From positions 1 through 64,000 of the forward strand of contig CAYYGN010000006.1 in assembly GCA_964471595.1 (NCBI GenBank): a DNA stretch of 64,000 nt, written 5' to 3'. The stretch comes from JAGNXB01 sp964471595. GTDB taxonomy: Bacteria > Bacteroidota > Bacteroidia > Chitinophagales > Saprospiraceae. A program made the translations under genes and the position numbers. Below the pieces are notes generated by a model. That model saw only the letters and a program-made list of their open reading frames with translations. It was not told where the DNA came from and made no database searches. Of this stretch, positions 8,195 to 18,600 are shown piece after piece (position 1 is the first letter of the stretch; every line of letters begins with the position of its first letter).

Positions 8195-10234
8195 ATGGAA
8201 GGCCAGCGCCCCAACGATAATCCCCCCAACCAACCGGAGCCCCGGCCCCGGTTCAATTCTTATTGGATCTATGCCCTGATCGGGCTGGGTTTGATCATTT
8301 TCAATTTCTTCACCTTTTCCAACGTCAGCAACGATCCCATCCGGTGGGACCGATTCGCCGGCATGGTAAAGGACGGGGACATCGAAAAGCTGGAGGTGGT
8401 CAATCAGCAATATGCCTACATCTATATCCGCAAGGACCGGCTGACCCAGGAAAAATATCAGGACGCCGCCGTCAACAAATTCGGAGGTCCCAAGCCGCAC
8501 TACTATTTCAACATCGGCCCGCCGGAGGTATTCGCCTCGAGGCTCACCGCCCTCAACCAGGAGGTCACTTCCGGCAACCGGGTGGAACCCCTGTATATCG
8601 AAAAGCAAAACTGGCTGGCTCCCATCCTGGGGTGGGTACTGCCCATCCTGCTGTTTGTGGGGATTTGGCTGTTCATCATGCGCCGGGTCAGTTCGGGCGG
8701 TGGCGGTGCCGGCGGCCAGATCTTCAACATCGGCAAATCGCGGGCCACCCTTTTTGACAAGAATACCAAGGTGAATGTCACTTTCGCGGATGTAGCGGGG
8801 TTGGACGAGGCCAAGGAGGAGGTGATGGAGGTGGTTGATTTCCTGCGGAATCCGAAAAAGTACACCCTGCTGGGGGGCAAGATCCCCAAAGGTGTGCTCC
8901 TCGTCGGTCCTCCCGGTACCGGCAAGACTTTGCTGGCCAAGGCGGTAGCCGGGGAGGCCAATGTGCCCTTTTTCTCCATCTCCGGATCAGACTTCGTCGA
9001 AATGTTTGTCGGGGTAGGGGCCTCCCGGGTGCGCGACCTGTTCAAACAGGCGAGGGAGAAAGCGCCCTGCATCATCTTCATTGACGAGATCGACGCCATC
9101 GGACGGGCGCGTGGCAAGGGCACTTTCACCGGTGGCAATGACGAGAGGGAAAGCACGCTCAACCAGCTCCTGGTGGAGATGGACGGATTCTCCACCGACA
9201 AGGGGGTCATCCTTTTGGCCGCTACCAACCGCCCGGATGTCCTCGACAACGCCCTCCTGCGTCCCGGCCGTTTTGACCGTCAGATCGGGATAGATCGCCC
9301 GGACCTGAAAGGGCGGGAACAAATATTTAATGTGCATTTGAAAAACATCACCATTTCCAAAGAAGTCAATCCCGAGACCTTGTCGGAGATGACACCCGGA
9401 TTTGCGGGGGCGGAGATCGCCAATGTCTGCAATGAGGCCGCTCTGATCGCCGCCCGCCGCGGCAAGGATGCGGTGGATATGGAGGATTTCAATTACGCCC
9501 TTGACAAGGTGATCGGAGGCCTGGAGAAGAAAAGCAAGTTGATTGCCCCGCATGAAAAGGAGATCATCGCCTACCATGAGGCTGGCCACGCCATCTGCGG
9601 TTGGTTTCTGGAGCATGCCTCTCCGCTTGTCAAGGTGACCATTGTGCCGCGCGGGATCGGCACCCTTGGATATGCCCAGTATCTGCCCAAGGAGGAGTAC
9701 ATCACCCGGACAGAGCAGTTGCTCGACCGCATCTGCATGACCCTGGGTGGCCGGGCCGCCGAGGAGGTGGTCTTCAGCAAGATCTCGACCGGCGCCCAAA
9801 ACGACCTGGACCAGATCACCAAGATCGCTTACAGCATGGTTTCGGTGTTCGGGATGAATGAGAAGGTGGGCAATGTGTCCTTTCACGGACTGAGCCAGGA
9901 CCAGTTTCAAAAACCATACTCCGAGCATACGGCCCAATTGATTGATGACGAGGTGCGCCGGATCATTGACGAGCAGTTCGAGCGGGCCAAAAAGTTGTTG
10001 CGGGAAAAGCGGGAAGGCCTGGAAAAGCTGGCCCGCCAGCTCCTGGACAAGGAAGTGCTGCTCAAATCGGATGTCGAGGCCCTAATCGGTCCGCGTCCCT
10101 ACGGCTATCCTGAACCGCTCAGCGCCAAAATGAGTCATCACCACCACGAGCCGGAATCCACCGGCGATCCGTCGCCGCCAAAAGAGGAAAAACAACCCGT
10201 CACGGCCGGGGAGGATGTGGCGCCGGGTGAATAA
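8195..10234 (+). CDS. ftsH: ATP-dependent zinc metalloprotease FtsH
   Basis: This inner-membrane AAA+ protease degrades damaged membrane proteins and regulators. It is 679 residues long. The first membrane helix is at about 22-42, the periplasmic domain follows, and the second helix is at about 143-163, followed by a Gly-rich linker. Walker A is GPPGTGKT at 238-245, Walker B is CIIFIDEIDAIG, and the second region of homology is ATNRPDVLDNALLRPGRFDR (20 residues). The zinc site is H461-E-A-G-H465. The C-terminus has a low-complexity tail with an HHHH run. The first ATG after rsfS is used. Confidence 0.98.
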   Translation: MEGQRPNDNPPNQPEPRPRFNSYWIYALIGLGLIIFNFFTFSNVSNDPIRWDRFAGMVKDGDIEKLEVVNQQYAYIYIRKDRLTQEKYQDAAVNKFGGPKPHYYFNIGPPEVFASRLTALNQEVTSGNRVEPLYIEKQNWLAPILGWVLPILLFVGIWLFIMRRVSSGGGGAGGQIFNIGKSRATLFDKNTKVNVTFADVAGLDEAKEEVMEVVDFLRNPKKYTLLGGKIPKGVLLVGPPGTGKTLLAKAVAGEANVPFFSISGSDFVEMFVGVGASRVRDLFKQAREKAPCIIFIDEIDAIGRARGKGTFTGGNDERESTLNQLLVEMDGFSTDKGVILLAATNRPDVLDNALLRPGRFDRQIGIDRPDLKGREQIFNVHLKNITISKEVNPETLSEMTPGFAGAEIANVCNEAALIAARRGKDAVDMEDFNYALDKVIGGLEKKSKLIAPHEKEIIAYHEAGHAICGWFLEHASPLVKVTIVPRGIGTLGYAQYLPKEEYITRTEQLLDRICMTLGGRAAEEVVFSKISTGAQNDLDQITKIAYSMVSVFGMNEKVGNVSFHGLSQDQFQKPYSEHTAQLIDDEVRRIIDEQFERAKKLLREKREGLEKLARQLLDKEVLLKSDVEALIGPRPYGYPEPLSAKMSHHHHEPESTGDPSPPKEEKQPVTAGEDVAPGE

Positions 10235-10245
10235 CCGTACAAACG

Positions 10246-10758
10246 GTGACCTACACCCTTAGACCGATTCGTCCGGAGGACGATGCCGCCATGGCCGCCG
10301 TGATCCGGACGGTGATGACGGGATTCGGTTGCACCGGACCCGGATATTCCATTCTTGACCCTGAGGTGGATCACCTCTCGGCGACTTATCGGCAGCCGGG
10401 TGCTGCATATTGGGTGATCGCAGGGCCGGAGGGCCCTGTGGGCGGCGGAGGATTCGGCCCCCTGGATGGCGATGTGGCCGGGGTTTGCGAGCTCCGGAAG
10501 ATGTATTTCCTGCCGCTCCTGCGGGGACAGGGATGGGGCCACCGGTTGATGAAAGTCATTTTGGAAGGTGCTGCCCGGGCGGGATATGCCACCATTTATC
10601 TGGAAACCGTGGCGCGGATGGAGGCGGCCAATGCGCTGTACCGCCAATACGGATTTGTCCCGTTGACAGCGTCGATGGGACATACCGGCCACCACGCCTG
10701 CGATGCCTGGTATGCCCTCACTCTCCCTCCGGCAGGAGGGCTTTCTGTCGAAGGATGA
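10246..10758 (+). CDS. GNAT-family N-acetyltransferase
   Basis: This 170-residue protein has the GNAT fold: an N-terminal LRPIRPEDDAAMAAVIR, the acetyl-CoA-binding segment ELRKMYFLPLLRGQGWG (motif A, R-G-Q-G-W-G), and motif B with LETVARMEAANALYRQYGF. The substrate cannot be read from sequence; RimI-like protein acetylation or small-molecule modification are both possible. It starts at a GTG 12 bases after ftsH and may be read through from it. It ends 8 bases from the convergent anti-sigma gene. Confidence 0.88.
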   Translation: MTYTLRPIRPEDDAAMAAVIRTVMTGFGCTGPGYSILDPEVDHLSATYRQPGAAYWVIAGPEGPVGGGGFGPLDGDVAGVCELRKMYFLPLLRGQGWGHRLMKVILEGAARAGYATIYLETVARMEAANALYRQYGFVPLTASMGHTGHHACDAWYALTLPPAGGLSVEG

Positions 10759-10765
10759 TATGGCT

Positions 10766-11599
10766 TCATTCCGGTACTCCGGCCTGCCAGCGTCCTGTCC
10801 ATAAAACGGCGCCATCCTCCTGGCGTACCAGTTGACCGTAATAGAGCCCGGGACGCAGGGTCAAGGCGGTTGCTCCGGTGAGCCGGTAGCGATTTTTGGC
10901 GGCAAAGGCGCGAATGTCCTCACCTTCCACGCGGGTCACGCCTACGGGAATCCCTTTCCCCTGGCGGGCCTGGCTGTTGTCGCGCAGCACCCATTCCATG
11001 CCGGTGGGTTCGCCGGCCACCAGGACTTCCATCTCAAACCGGACTTGCCAGATGCCATGCGCCGTGCCGGGTTCTCCCAGGAAGGAGGCGGAGGCAATGG
11101 CAAAGGCCGCATCGGGGGGTTGGGCCAGGGCGCGTTCCAGAGCGGGATGCGGGGTGAAGGGGTCGCCGCGTTTTGCCTTCTCCGGGGGCGGGGCTGGCAG
11201 GGTGTCGCCGGGAAGGGCATGGGGTTGTGCCGGAGCCGGAGCGGGGGATACGGTTTTGGAGGCCGGGATGGCGGGTTCAGGCGCAGAAGAAAGGATCCAC
11301 CATATGAGGGCGAGGCCGGCGGGGATCAGCAGCCAAAGCCATCGCCACGGAGAAGACGGGGACTGCCCTTCTTTCCTGTAGTCGGCTCCAACCCGGGAGA
11401 GGGTGGACCGAAAGGCCATGTATTCCTTGTCGCCGATCATTTCCTGTAACTGACGATGCAGACCGACTTCCCGGGCCAGGACAGGGTCCTGGCGGATGGC
11501 CTCCTCAAACCGTTGGTGTTCCTCCGGGGAGAGGGTGCCGGCCAGGTAGGCTTCGATCTGTTCATATTGCGATTCGACAGGCATGGGTTGGTGGTTCAT
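10766..11599 (-). CDS. Probable anti-sigma factor (single-span membrane protein)
   Basis: This 277-residue protein partners the ECF sigma factor upstream. Residues 10-58 (EQIEAYLAGTLSPEEHQRFE, then an acidic helix) resemble the N-terminal cytoplasmic region of Bacteroidota anti-sigma factors. One membrane helix follows at about 85-103 (WRWLWLLIPAGLALIWW), then a Pro/Ala-rich linker and a periplasmic domain of about 140 residues that I do not recognise. The frame is open to 11665, but the ATG at 11599 overlaps the sigma stop in an ATGA, which decides the start. It would hold the sigma factor at the membrane until a periplasmic signal arrives. Confidence 0.75.
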   Translation of the reverse strand: MNHQPMPVESQYEQIEAYLAGTLSPEEHQRFEEAIRQDPVLAREVGLHRQLQEMIGDKEYMAFRSTLSRVGADYRKEGQSPSSPWRWLWLLIPAGLALIWWILSSAPEPAIPASKTVSPAPAPAQPHALPGDTLPAPPPEKAKRGDPFTPHPALERALAQPPDAAFAIASASFLGEPGTAHGIWQVRFEMEVLVAGEPTGMEWVLRDNSQARQGKGIPVGVTRVEGEDIRAFAAKNRYRLTGATALTLRPGLYYGQLVRQEDGAVLWTGRWQAGVPE

Positions 11600-12174
11600 C
11601 CGGGCAGGGCATAATCCGGATAGCGGTGGTCCTCCCGGACCAGGCGGATCAGGTGCTCCTTGCACTGGAATTTGCGTTTTTTGGCATAGCCCTCACCGGC
11701 ATATCCCATGATGCGGGCAATTTCTTCCATGCTGACTTTTTCAAAAAAAAGCTGTAGGAGCGCCCGGCAATCTTCCCCCAGCTTTTGGAAGGCGCTCCAG
11801 AAAATGCTGCGCATCTCTTCGCGGACTATCAGCTCCTGCCATTCTTCACCGCTGGAGATTTGCCATTGCTCCGGAAGGTCGGTCTCCGAGCGGGAGCGCT
11901 TTTGCAGTTTGTTGCCCCAAAGATTGCGGCATATGCCGTACAGGAGGGTGTAGAAAGAGCTGGTGAGCTGGAAGCGTTCGTCCCGCACCTTCTCGAAAAG
12001 GACCATCAGCGCGTCCTGGAATATGTCGAAGGCGTCATCGCGTGTGCCGCCGTTGCGGGTGACGAGGGTTTGGATGCCTGGCAGGTATTTCCGGTACACC
12101 TCCTTCAATCCCACGGGATCTCCGGTGCGGATGGCGTGGATAAGCGAATCCTCTTTCAAGGCGGTGGGGTTCAC
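11596..12174 (-). CDS. ECF-type RNA polymerase sigma factor
   Basis: This 192-residue sigma-70 family protein has region 2 (about 24-90: AFDIFQDALMVLFEKV, then SSFYTLLYGICRNLWGN) and region 4 (about 125-180: LGEDCRALLQLFFEKVSMEE, then YAKKRKFQCKEHLIRLV). The wording AxxMGYAGEGYAKKRKFQCKE is typical of a Bacteroidota ECF subgroup. The start is a GTG whose first bases overlap the stop of the upstream exported protein (GTGA), and its own stop overlaps the anti-sigma start (ATGA). Three coupled genes therefore form one unit. It is the only sigma factor near the caspase locus and may control it. Confidence 0.92.
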   Translation of the reverse strand: MNPTALKEDSLIHAIRTGDPVGLKEVYRKYLPGIQTLVTRNGGTRDDAFDIFQDALMVLFEKVRDERFQLTSSFYTLLYGICRNLWGNKLQKRSRSETDLPEQWQISSGEEWQELIVREEMRSIFWSAFQKLGEDCRALLQLFFEKVSMEEIARIMGYAGEGYAKKRKFQCKEHLIRLVREDHRYPDYALPG

Positions 12175-13730
12175 GATCCGGAGAGATTGATGTTGGCACT
12201 GAGAAAGTACCCGAGCTGATAATGCGATTCTGTCGTGAAGAGATTGGGATCGCCGGGAAACTGGTCGCCGACGTCAAATCCCCTCGAAGGCCGGGCTACG
12301 CGCCCGCCCTGGAGGCCAAAGGTCACGATGACCCGGTTTTTGTGACCGATCAGCATGGAAGGACCGATCAGGAAGGAGATCGATTCCAGTCCCTCGCCGC
12401 CCAGAAGGGGCATGCCCACGCCTACCGATCCGCCCCAGGAGATCATGGAGGCCCGGGGATAGTAGAAATGGAGGAAAGAGGTGAGTTGCGGCAGAAAATC
12501 GTCTTTTTTGGTGGAACGGATGATGGAGTCCCGGACAAAATACTGGTGGGGCGGGCGGAAGAACTGACTGAAGCCCAACCCGATGCTGGTGGTGATGCGG
12601 ATGCCTCCGATGACGGACACTTTGACGGGATTCAGCTTTTTTTCCACGATGCTGGAAGTGCGAGAAGTGTCTTTGGCGTGGAGGATGATCCGGAACACCA
12701 TGGTCTCTCCGGTCGCTTCATAGGGGTAACTTTTGGAGAAGCTGTTGTTCATCAGGGCTGTGTAAATAGTACGCAGGGGCACGAGCCGGTCCGGGCCAAG
12801 ACCGGGGGCTTCGGCAACGGCTTTCTCCAGGGATTCCAGGTTGATCTGGACGGCCCGGGCTTTGGCAGACATCCTGGCTTTCTTGAGGCCGGCGTCGGCG
12901 ATCACCTCCACTAGATTGGACTCCGGCAGGTCGAATTGTGCCATGCGGTGCTGCAGGGAATCCAATTGGAGGATGACGGTCCGGTACTGTTGCCACTGGA
13001 TGCGATAGTCATTGACCAGGGTGACCAGTCCGGCACGCGGGTCGGGTATCCGGCGAATGGCCTCCAGGGTGATTTTTTCCGGATCGGCCTCTCCGAAAAC
13101 GATGAGGGCATATTCCCGGGCCATCGTCCGGATCTGGTCCGGAGGCAGGAGGGGGTCCAGCCGGATCCGGTAGAGTTCGTCATGGGCGAAATGGGCCAGT
13201 TTGACGGATTCCAGGGCGAGGCGGGTCTCCTCTTCCAATCCGTTGAGGAGGGATTCCAGCCGGGCGCCTTCCCTGAATTGCAGGTCCATGGCGGACACCA
13301 GGGCGGCGGCCTGGGCTTCACGCGCCTTTCTTTCGGCGGCGCCCGGGCGGTCCACCATCCCCAGGATCTGCTCGCTCCCGCCGAACGGCAACAATTTTGA
13401 AAGCCCGATACCCGATCCGGTGGCGCCGAGGATCATGTTGAGGGCGGCCCCCATGCCGGATTTGGCTCCGCTCGCCACACCGGTTTTTTCGGCGATGTCG
13501 ATCTTTTCCTGTTCCACCTCCAGCCGGACATCATAGAGATAATTGTTGTAATTCTGGACGTGAATGACGACTTGTTGGCCGCGTTTGACTTCTGCATTGG
13601 GCACGGATTTTCCTCCCCGGATATAGGCGACGGAATCCCGGGCCACATCATAGTGGATATGAAGGTCCTGGGACCAGCCAGTCACGGCCAAAAGAAGGAA
13701 GGGGAGCAGAGGCGTGCATTTCATGGTCAT
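12171..13730 (-). CDS. Exported protein, probably outer membrane, coupled to ECF sigma factor
   Basis: This 519-residue protein starts with a signal peptide (LLPFLLLAVTGWSQ). It has an N-terminal beta domain (about 22-80), a Gly-rich hydrophobic patch (GMGAALNMILGATGSGIGLS), a long helical middle (about 130-330) with many charged residues, and a C-terminal part of alternating strands (about 370-519, with VSVIGGIRITTSIGLGFSQF and GPSMLIGHKNRVIVTFGLQ) that looks like an outer-membrane barrel ending. The family is not recognised. It is the first gene of the unit with the sigma and anti-sigma genes (4-base overlaps), so it may be the surface receptor or the monitored structure. Confidence 0.75.
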   Translation of the reverse strand: MTMKCTPLLPFLLLAVTGWSQDLHIHYDVARDSVAYIRGGKSVPNAEVKRGQQVVIHVQNYNNYLYDVRLEVEQEKIDIAEKTGVASGAKSGMGAALNMILGATGSGIGLSKLLPFGGSEQILGMVDRPGAAERKAREAQAAALVSAMDLQFREGARLESLLNGLEEETRLALESVKLAHFAHDELYRIRLDPLLPPDQIRTMAREYALIVFGEADPEKITLEAIRRIPDPRAGLVTLVNDYRIQWQQYRTVILQLDSLQHRMAQFDLPESNLVEVIADAGLKKARMSAKARAVQINLESLEKAVAEAPGLGPDRLVPLRTIYTALMNNSFSKSYPYEATGETMVFRIILHAKDTSRTSSIVEKKLNPVKVSVIGGIRITTSIGLGFSQFFRPPHQYFVRDSIIRSTKKDDFLPQLTSFLHFYYPRASMISWGGSVGVGMPLLGGEGLESISFLIGPSMLIGHKNRVIVTFGLQGGRVARPSRGFDVGDQFPGDPNLFTTESHYQLGYFLSANINLSGS

Positions 13731-13747
13731 AGGTGAGGGCAGGGTGT

Positions 13748-13755
13748 CAAAGGTA
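13748..13755 (-). promoter_or_regulatory. Candidate -7 element for the sigma operon
   Basis: On the minus strand this reads TACCTTTG, matching TAnnTTTG, 17 bases before the 13730 start. No clear -33 partner is seen. Confidence 0.4.
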
Positions 13756-13843
13756 TGGCGTAAGCCATGTTTGGGGGGACGAGGCAGACCGGGTTTTCTC
13801 TATGGCAAGATATAAGATTTGGCGGAGACCGGCTGTCAACCCG

Positions 13844-13851
13844 TATATTTG
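13844..13851 (+). promoter_or_regulatory. Candidate -7 element for the M48-TPR gene
   Basis: TATATTTG in the context ACCCGTATATTTGAA matches TAnnTTTG. The same extended string (AACCGTATATTTGAA) occurs before the second CHASE2 gene at 20464, suggesting shared control. A TTTG lies 22 bases upstream. The leader to the ATG at 13987 is about 130 bases. Confidence 0.5.
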
Positions 13852-13986
13852 AATGCAGCCAAAGAGGTTACCGGCTTCCACCGGGTTGTGGCGGGACCAC
13901 CTTTGCCTTGCTGGTCACATAAATGAGCAAGTAGAAATCGTGCCTGGCGCGTTCAGGCAGTTCCCTCATCCACACCTTCCGTTCTC

Positions 13987-15624
13987 ATGGCGAAAGAGCA
14001 TCTTGTCTCCTTCTTTTTCCTGATCATGACTTGTGCCCTCCAGGCCCAGGATCGCAGTTTCCGCACCTTACCATTGGTCAGCAAGCCGGTTTCCAGCCGG
14101 TTTTCGTCCCAGCAGGCGGCGGTCGTTTCTCCCGAGGAGGAATCCAGGATCCAGCAGATCTACAACCGGCTGGTCCAGGCCAGGGGTGACTTCCGCTATC
14201 CGGTGCCAGGTCTGGTGATCCGGCCCGAGGAGCAGTATGTGGCCTTTATGAATTACGACAAGCTGGAAATCTCGCTGGAGGTCAAGGCCCTGGAGGTCTG
14301 CCGGCCTTACGGAGATGCGGGCATTGCCTTCCTGTTGGGACACGAGTTGACCCATTATTATGAAAAGCATGCCTGGAGGCGGGGGTTCGTCGCCGAGAAC
14401 AAGGACTTGAGCATCGGGATGGTTCTCAATGAGGTGGCCGACGCCACTGCCCACGAAACCGAGGCGGATTATCTCGGCGGATTCCTGGCTTACACGGCGG
14501 GATACGGGTTGTTTGACAAAGGGAACGAGGTGATCGGCAAGCTGTATGAGGCGTACGGGTTGCCGGATGAGATCAACGGTTATCCCTCCTTGTCGGACCG
14601 CAAAGCCCTGGCGACACGTTCGGCCGAGCGCCTGGAATCCCTTGTGGATCTGTTTGACATGGGCAATTTGCTGACGGCCATCGGGCATTACGGAGAGGCG
14701 TACACGTACTACCGCGAAATTCTCAAAAGTTACCAGAGCCGGGAAATCTACAACAACCTGGGCGTCACGGCCCTGCTTGATGCCATGGACCGCATGAAGG
14801 AGGAAGAGAAACCCTTTGTGCTGCCTGTTCAGCTTGATCTGTATTCGACCGCTTCACGCGGTAGCGGGATGGCGGTGGATCCCATGCAATTGGTGCGACA
14901 GGCCATCCTCCACTTTGACGCGGCCATCAGCCTGGATCCCGGCTACGCGCCTGCTTATCTCAACAAGGCTTGTGCGTACACCTTGTTGAAGGATTATCCG
15001 AGGGCGGAATTTTATGCCACCTGGGAAGCCCGCGAGCGCGCCCGGTCGAACGGGTGGGCCAAGACGGAGCAGGATGCGGAAATCCTTCGGGCGGTGTTGC
15101 TGGCATTGAAGGGCAAAAAGCCGGAGGCCCGCACTATCCTGGTCGGGGAGGAAGCCAAGGGGAGCACTTTGGCGGCAACCAACCGTGCCCGGCTGGACGG
15201 AGAAGTCCTGCCGCTTGTGCCTGTGACGGGAGGATTGCCGGTGACGGAGCGGATCGACGATTTCACCATGGCTAAGATCAGCGGTGATATCCGGGTGGAT
15301 GACAAATACACCCGTCCCCTCGACGGGATGAACTTTCACAAGAACCCCGGGCAGGGACCCGAATCTGTCTTGCTGGTCAACGAGCGTATCGCATCGGCCG
15401 ACCTGTTGTTGGTCCACATGACGCGTCCGGGATATTCCGGTGCCACAGCCAGAGGGCTCAAAGCGGGGGCTTCCGGTCAGGAGGTGGTGCAGGCTTACGG
15501 AGAGCCGCGGCGTACCGTGCAAACACCTACGGGGCGGATCCTGGTATACCCGCAGATTTTGTTCATCATGGGGAATGACGACCGGCTGGAGCGTTGGGCG
15601 ACATACAAGGTACAGGTCATGTAG
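13987..15624 (+). CDS. Exported M48-like metallopeptidase with TPR repeats
   Basis: This 545-residue protein has a signal peptide (cleavage near ALQAQ), a metallopeptidase domain (about 50-230) and TPR-like helices (about 225-370). The zinc site H119-E-L-T-H123 is followed by E157-x3-D161 (HETEADYLGG), the M48-type third ligand arrangement. It has no membrane helices. The C-terminal 150 residues form a separate unrecognised domain containing ASGQEVVQAYGEPRR, which resembles short SmpA/BamE-like repeats. It is a paralogue of 22768-24441 and lies convergent with, and 3 bases from, a caspase gene. Role inferred: a periplasmic protease or protein-processing partner in the accessory locus. Confidence 0.85.
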   Translation: MAKEHLVSFFFLIMTCALQAQDRSFRTLPLVSKPVSSRFSSQQAAVVSPEEESRIQQIYNRLVQARGDFRYPVPGLVIRPEEQYVAFMNYDKLEISLEVKALEVCRPYGDAGIAFLLGHELTHYYEKHAWRRGFVAENKDLSIGMVLNEVADATAHETEADYLGGFLAYTAGYGLFDKGNEVIGKLYEAYGLPDEINGYPSLSDRKALATRSAERLESLVDLFDMGNLLTAIGHYGEAYTYYREILKSYQSREIYNNLGVTALLDAMDRMKEEEKPFVLPVQLDLYSTASRGSGMAVDPMQLVRQAILHFDAAISLDPGYAPAYLNKACAYTLLKDYPRAEFYATWEARERARSNGWAKTEQDAEILRAVLLALKGKKPEARTILVGEEAKGSTLAATNRARLDGEVLPLVPVTGGLPVTERIDDFTMAKISGDIRVDDKYTRPLDGMNFHKNPGQGPESVLLVNERIASADLLLVHMTRPGYSGATARGLKAGASGQEVVQAYGEPRRTVQTPTGRILVYPQILFIMGNDDRLERWATYKVQVM

Positions 15625-15627
15625 CCG

Positions 15628-18600
15628 TCATTTTTCGTCGGGCAGCAGCAGGTGGTTCTTTTCCATGAGGTTGAGAAAAGCCGGCGACTTGCGGACGGGA
15701 TCCCAGACGGGGTCAAAGGCAAAAACCGATCGTTGGTGCCATCCTTTGTCCACGAGGGATTGCAGCCTTTGCATGGCCTCGTCCTTGCCTCCTGACAGGG
15801 AGGCGATTCTGGCCAGGGAGTATTCGGTCTCGGGCGTTGGCGCTTCAGGCAGCAGGTTCAGGTAGGCTTGCCTGGCACCGGCCAGATCACCGGACAGCCA
15901 AAGAATGCGGGCCCGGAGTTCTCTGAGTCTCCAGGGCGGAGAAGCCTCCAGGCAGGCTTTTTCGGTCAGCGTGAGCAGTCCACGTGCCTGTGTAAAATCC
16001 ATGGAGTGGATATAGGCACGTGCCAGTTCGAGATGGTCGGGGTAACGCAGACGGTCGCGATGGTATTGGCCTTCGAGGAGGGTTCTCGCCTCTTCCAGTC
16101 GGGAATGTTCGAGGTATGTCCTCAGGAGTTGATCCTGGAGGCTGATCCGGTCGGGCGAAGCAGCGAGCGCTTTTTCCATATCCCTGATGGCGCCCCTCAG
16201 GTCGCCTGTTTGACGGGCTAACCGGCTGCGGAGCGAAAGCAGGTCGGCCTGTTCCTCTTCCTGTCCTGAAGACTGGAGCAAAGAATCCAGGAGCATGAGC
16301 GACCTTTCACAGACTGCCGGCTTCTCCTTCCATTGATCAGGCAACCGGGATGCTCTGCCCTGCAGGCAGTAGCGGTAATACTCCTCCAGTTCGGAGGATT
16401 TTGCAGGAGCCATTTCGAAACCGGCATCATCCCGGCCCACTTCTTTACCGGCATCCTGCAGGCATTGCGCGGCAAGCAGGCGTAGCAGCCGTGTTTTCCA
16501 GGTGTCATCGCCCTTGCCCTGGTCCGACTGGGAGGCATACAGATGATACAGTTGGTTTTCGGCTTCCTTCGGTGCGAGTTTCGCGAAACGCAACCAGACT
16601 TTTTCCGCCTCATCCGGTCGGCCGGATTCTGCATACAGCCGTCCGAGATGCCGGTAGGGCTGGTGATGCCAGGCCCATTGTTCCGTCAGGCGGGCGTACA
16701 GGGAAATGGCTTCATCCGTTCGGCCCCAGGCTTCGAGGATTACGGCGTGGAGCATCAGGTGGATGTCCGTATGCATGGAGCGTTCGAAGAAACGCCGCAT
16801 GGCCAGATCGGCTTCGGCCAGGCGATCCATTCTGTAGTACAGCCAGGCCAGTTGTTCCCACAGCGCCGGATAGCCGGGGTCGATCCGTATCACCTCTCTC
16901 AGGGATGATTCGGCTTTGTCGAGCTGATGCCAGCGGATATACTTGAGGCCGAGAATGAAGTGGGCTTCCGCATCATCCGGATTCTGACGGATGCGCTGCA
17001 GCAGGACCTGTTCCGGGACATCATCCCTCTGATCAAACGGCATATCCGCCATGACGATGTGATCAATGACGGGCAAACTCGTGAAGGACATCGACATGTT
17101 GAGGCCGTCCTTTTTGCTACGGGCCATGTCGAATTCGCTTTCCGCTTTTTCGTATTCGGTGGTGCGCAGGTAGAGGTGGCCCAGAAGCATGTTGGGCATG
17201 AAGTGGTTGGCATCGAGGCGTTCGGCCGTGCGGAAGTGATGTTCCGCCATGAACAGGTTTTCGCCATGTTCGTACAGGCGTCCCAAATGGATGTGGATGC
17301 CGAAATACTCCGGCACCAGTTTCAGGGCCTGGCCGGCCAGCTGCCAGGCGGCTTCCCGGTTTTCCTGCCGGATCATGAGGCCGCACAGGTTGCTGACGGG
17401 GAGCCCCCAGGAGGGGGCCAGATCCATGGCCCTCCGGAGATGGAATTCAGCGAGGGAATCCCTTTCCATGAATTTGTAGAGAATGCCCAGTTCATTATGG
17501 ATATAGGGGGCTTTGTCATCGAGCGCGAGGGCTTCGAGCTGGAAGGCCAGGGCGGAGTCCAGGGCGGCGGACATGTCGGGTTCGAACAAGGCGGCGATCC
17601 GGAGGGAAACGCCGGTAAAGTAAGCGCCTTTGACATGCAGGCGGGGCACCAGCGGGTGATCAGGGGGCAGCAGGCTCAACGCCAACCGGAAAAGCGCCGG
17701 GTGTTGCTGATATCCGGATTGTCGCAGGCGGTAATAACTCCGGTCGGCGAGATCCTGAACATCGGCATTCAAATAGCGGTTGATGTATTCCTGGGAACGG
17801 TCATGGAGCAGGATGGCCAGGGTGTGGCGCAAGCGTTCGGATTGGACGGAGTCTTCCAGCATCTTCGTCGCGGCGGGCAGGAAATACCGCCGGAACATTT
17901 CCCGGGCTGACGTTTCGGCCTCCTGCTGCCCGATCAATGCGAGGAGGGCCGCCGGAATATCTTCGGGTGGCAGTGCCGTGAGGGGGGTGAGGTCCAGGCC
18001 TTCCAGGACGTTGGCGCGGCGGGCCGCTTCCAGCCATTGCCGTCCTCCGGTCATGGAAGCGGATCCTCCTGTCAGGGCCATGTCATGAGGTTCCTGTTCG
18101 AGGGACCTGCTGGCGATCAACCCCTGCTGGTCGGGCGGAAGGAGGGATTCGGCGCGGACCTGCGCCAGGATGTCCTGATCCACGCGGGCCAGTGGAAAGG
18201 TTTCGGGTCCGACCACCACGGGATCCTGGCGGGTTGGCGGGACCAGGGACTGGGATTCCTTGCGTTGCTGACGGCGGAGAAATTCGCTCAGTTCTTCCAG
18301 GGTCACCTGATCGGGATCATCCCCCAGACCCTCGTCTTTGGCGAGACCCTGCAAACCCTGGATGAGGGACCAGGTGAACAAACCCCTGCCTCCTCCCCAT
18401 TGGGGTCCTTCGAGGGAGATCTGGTCGCTCTTGCACGAGAGGATACGCACCTCGTTGGCCTGCTGTTTGGACAGGTGTTCATGGGGCACCTGCCGGCCTT
18501 CGGAAAGCGTGCCCGAGCGACAGGCGTCAATGATGAATACGGTGCGAACCTCTTTGACGGAAGACAGTTCGATAGCCAGCAGGTCGAGGTCTTCGACGCG

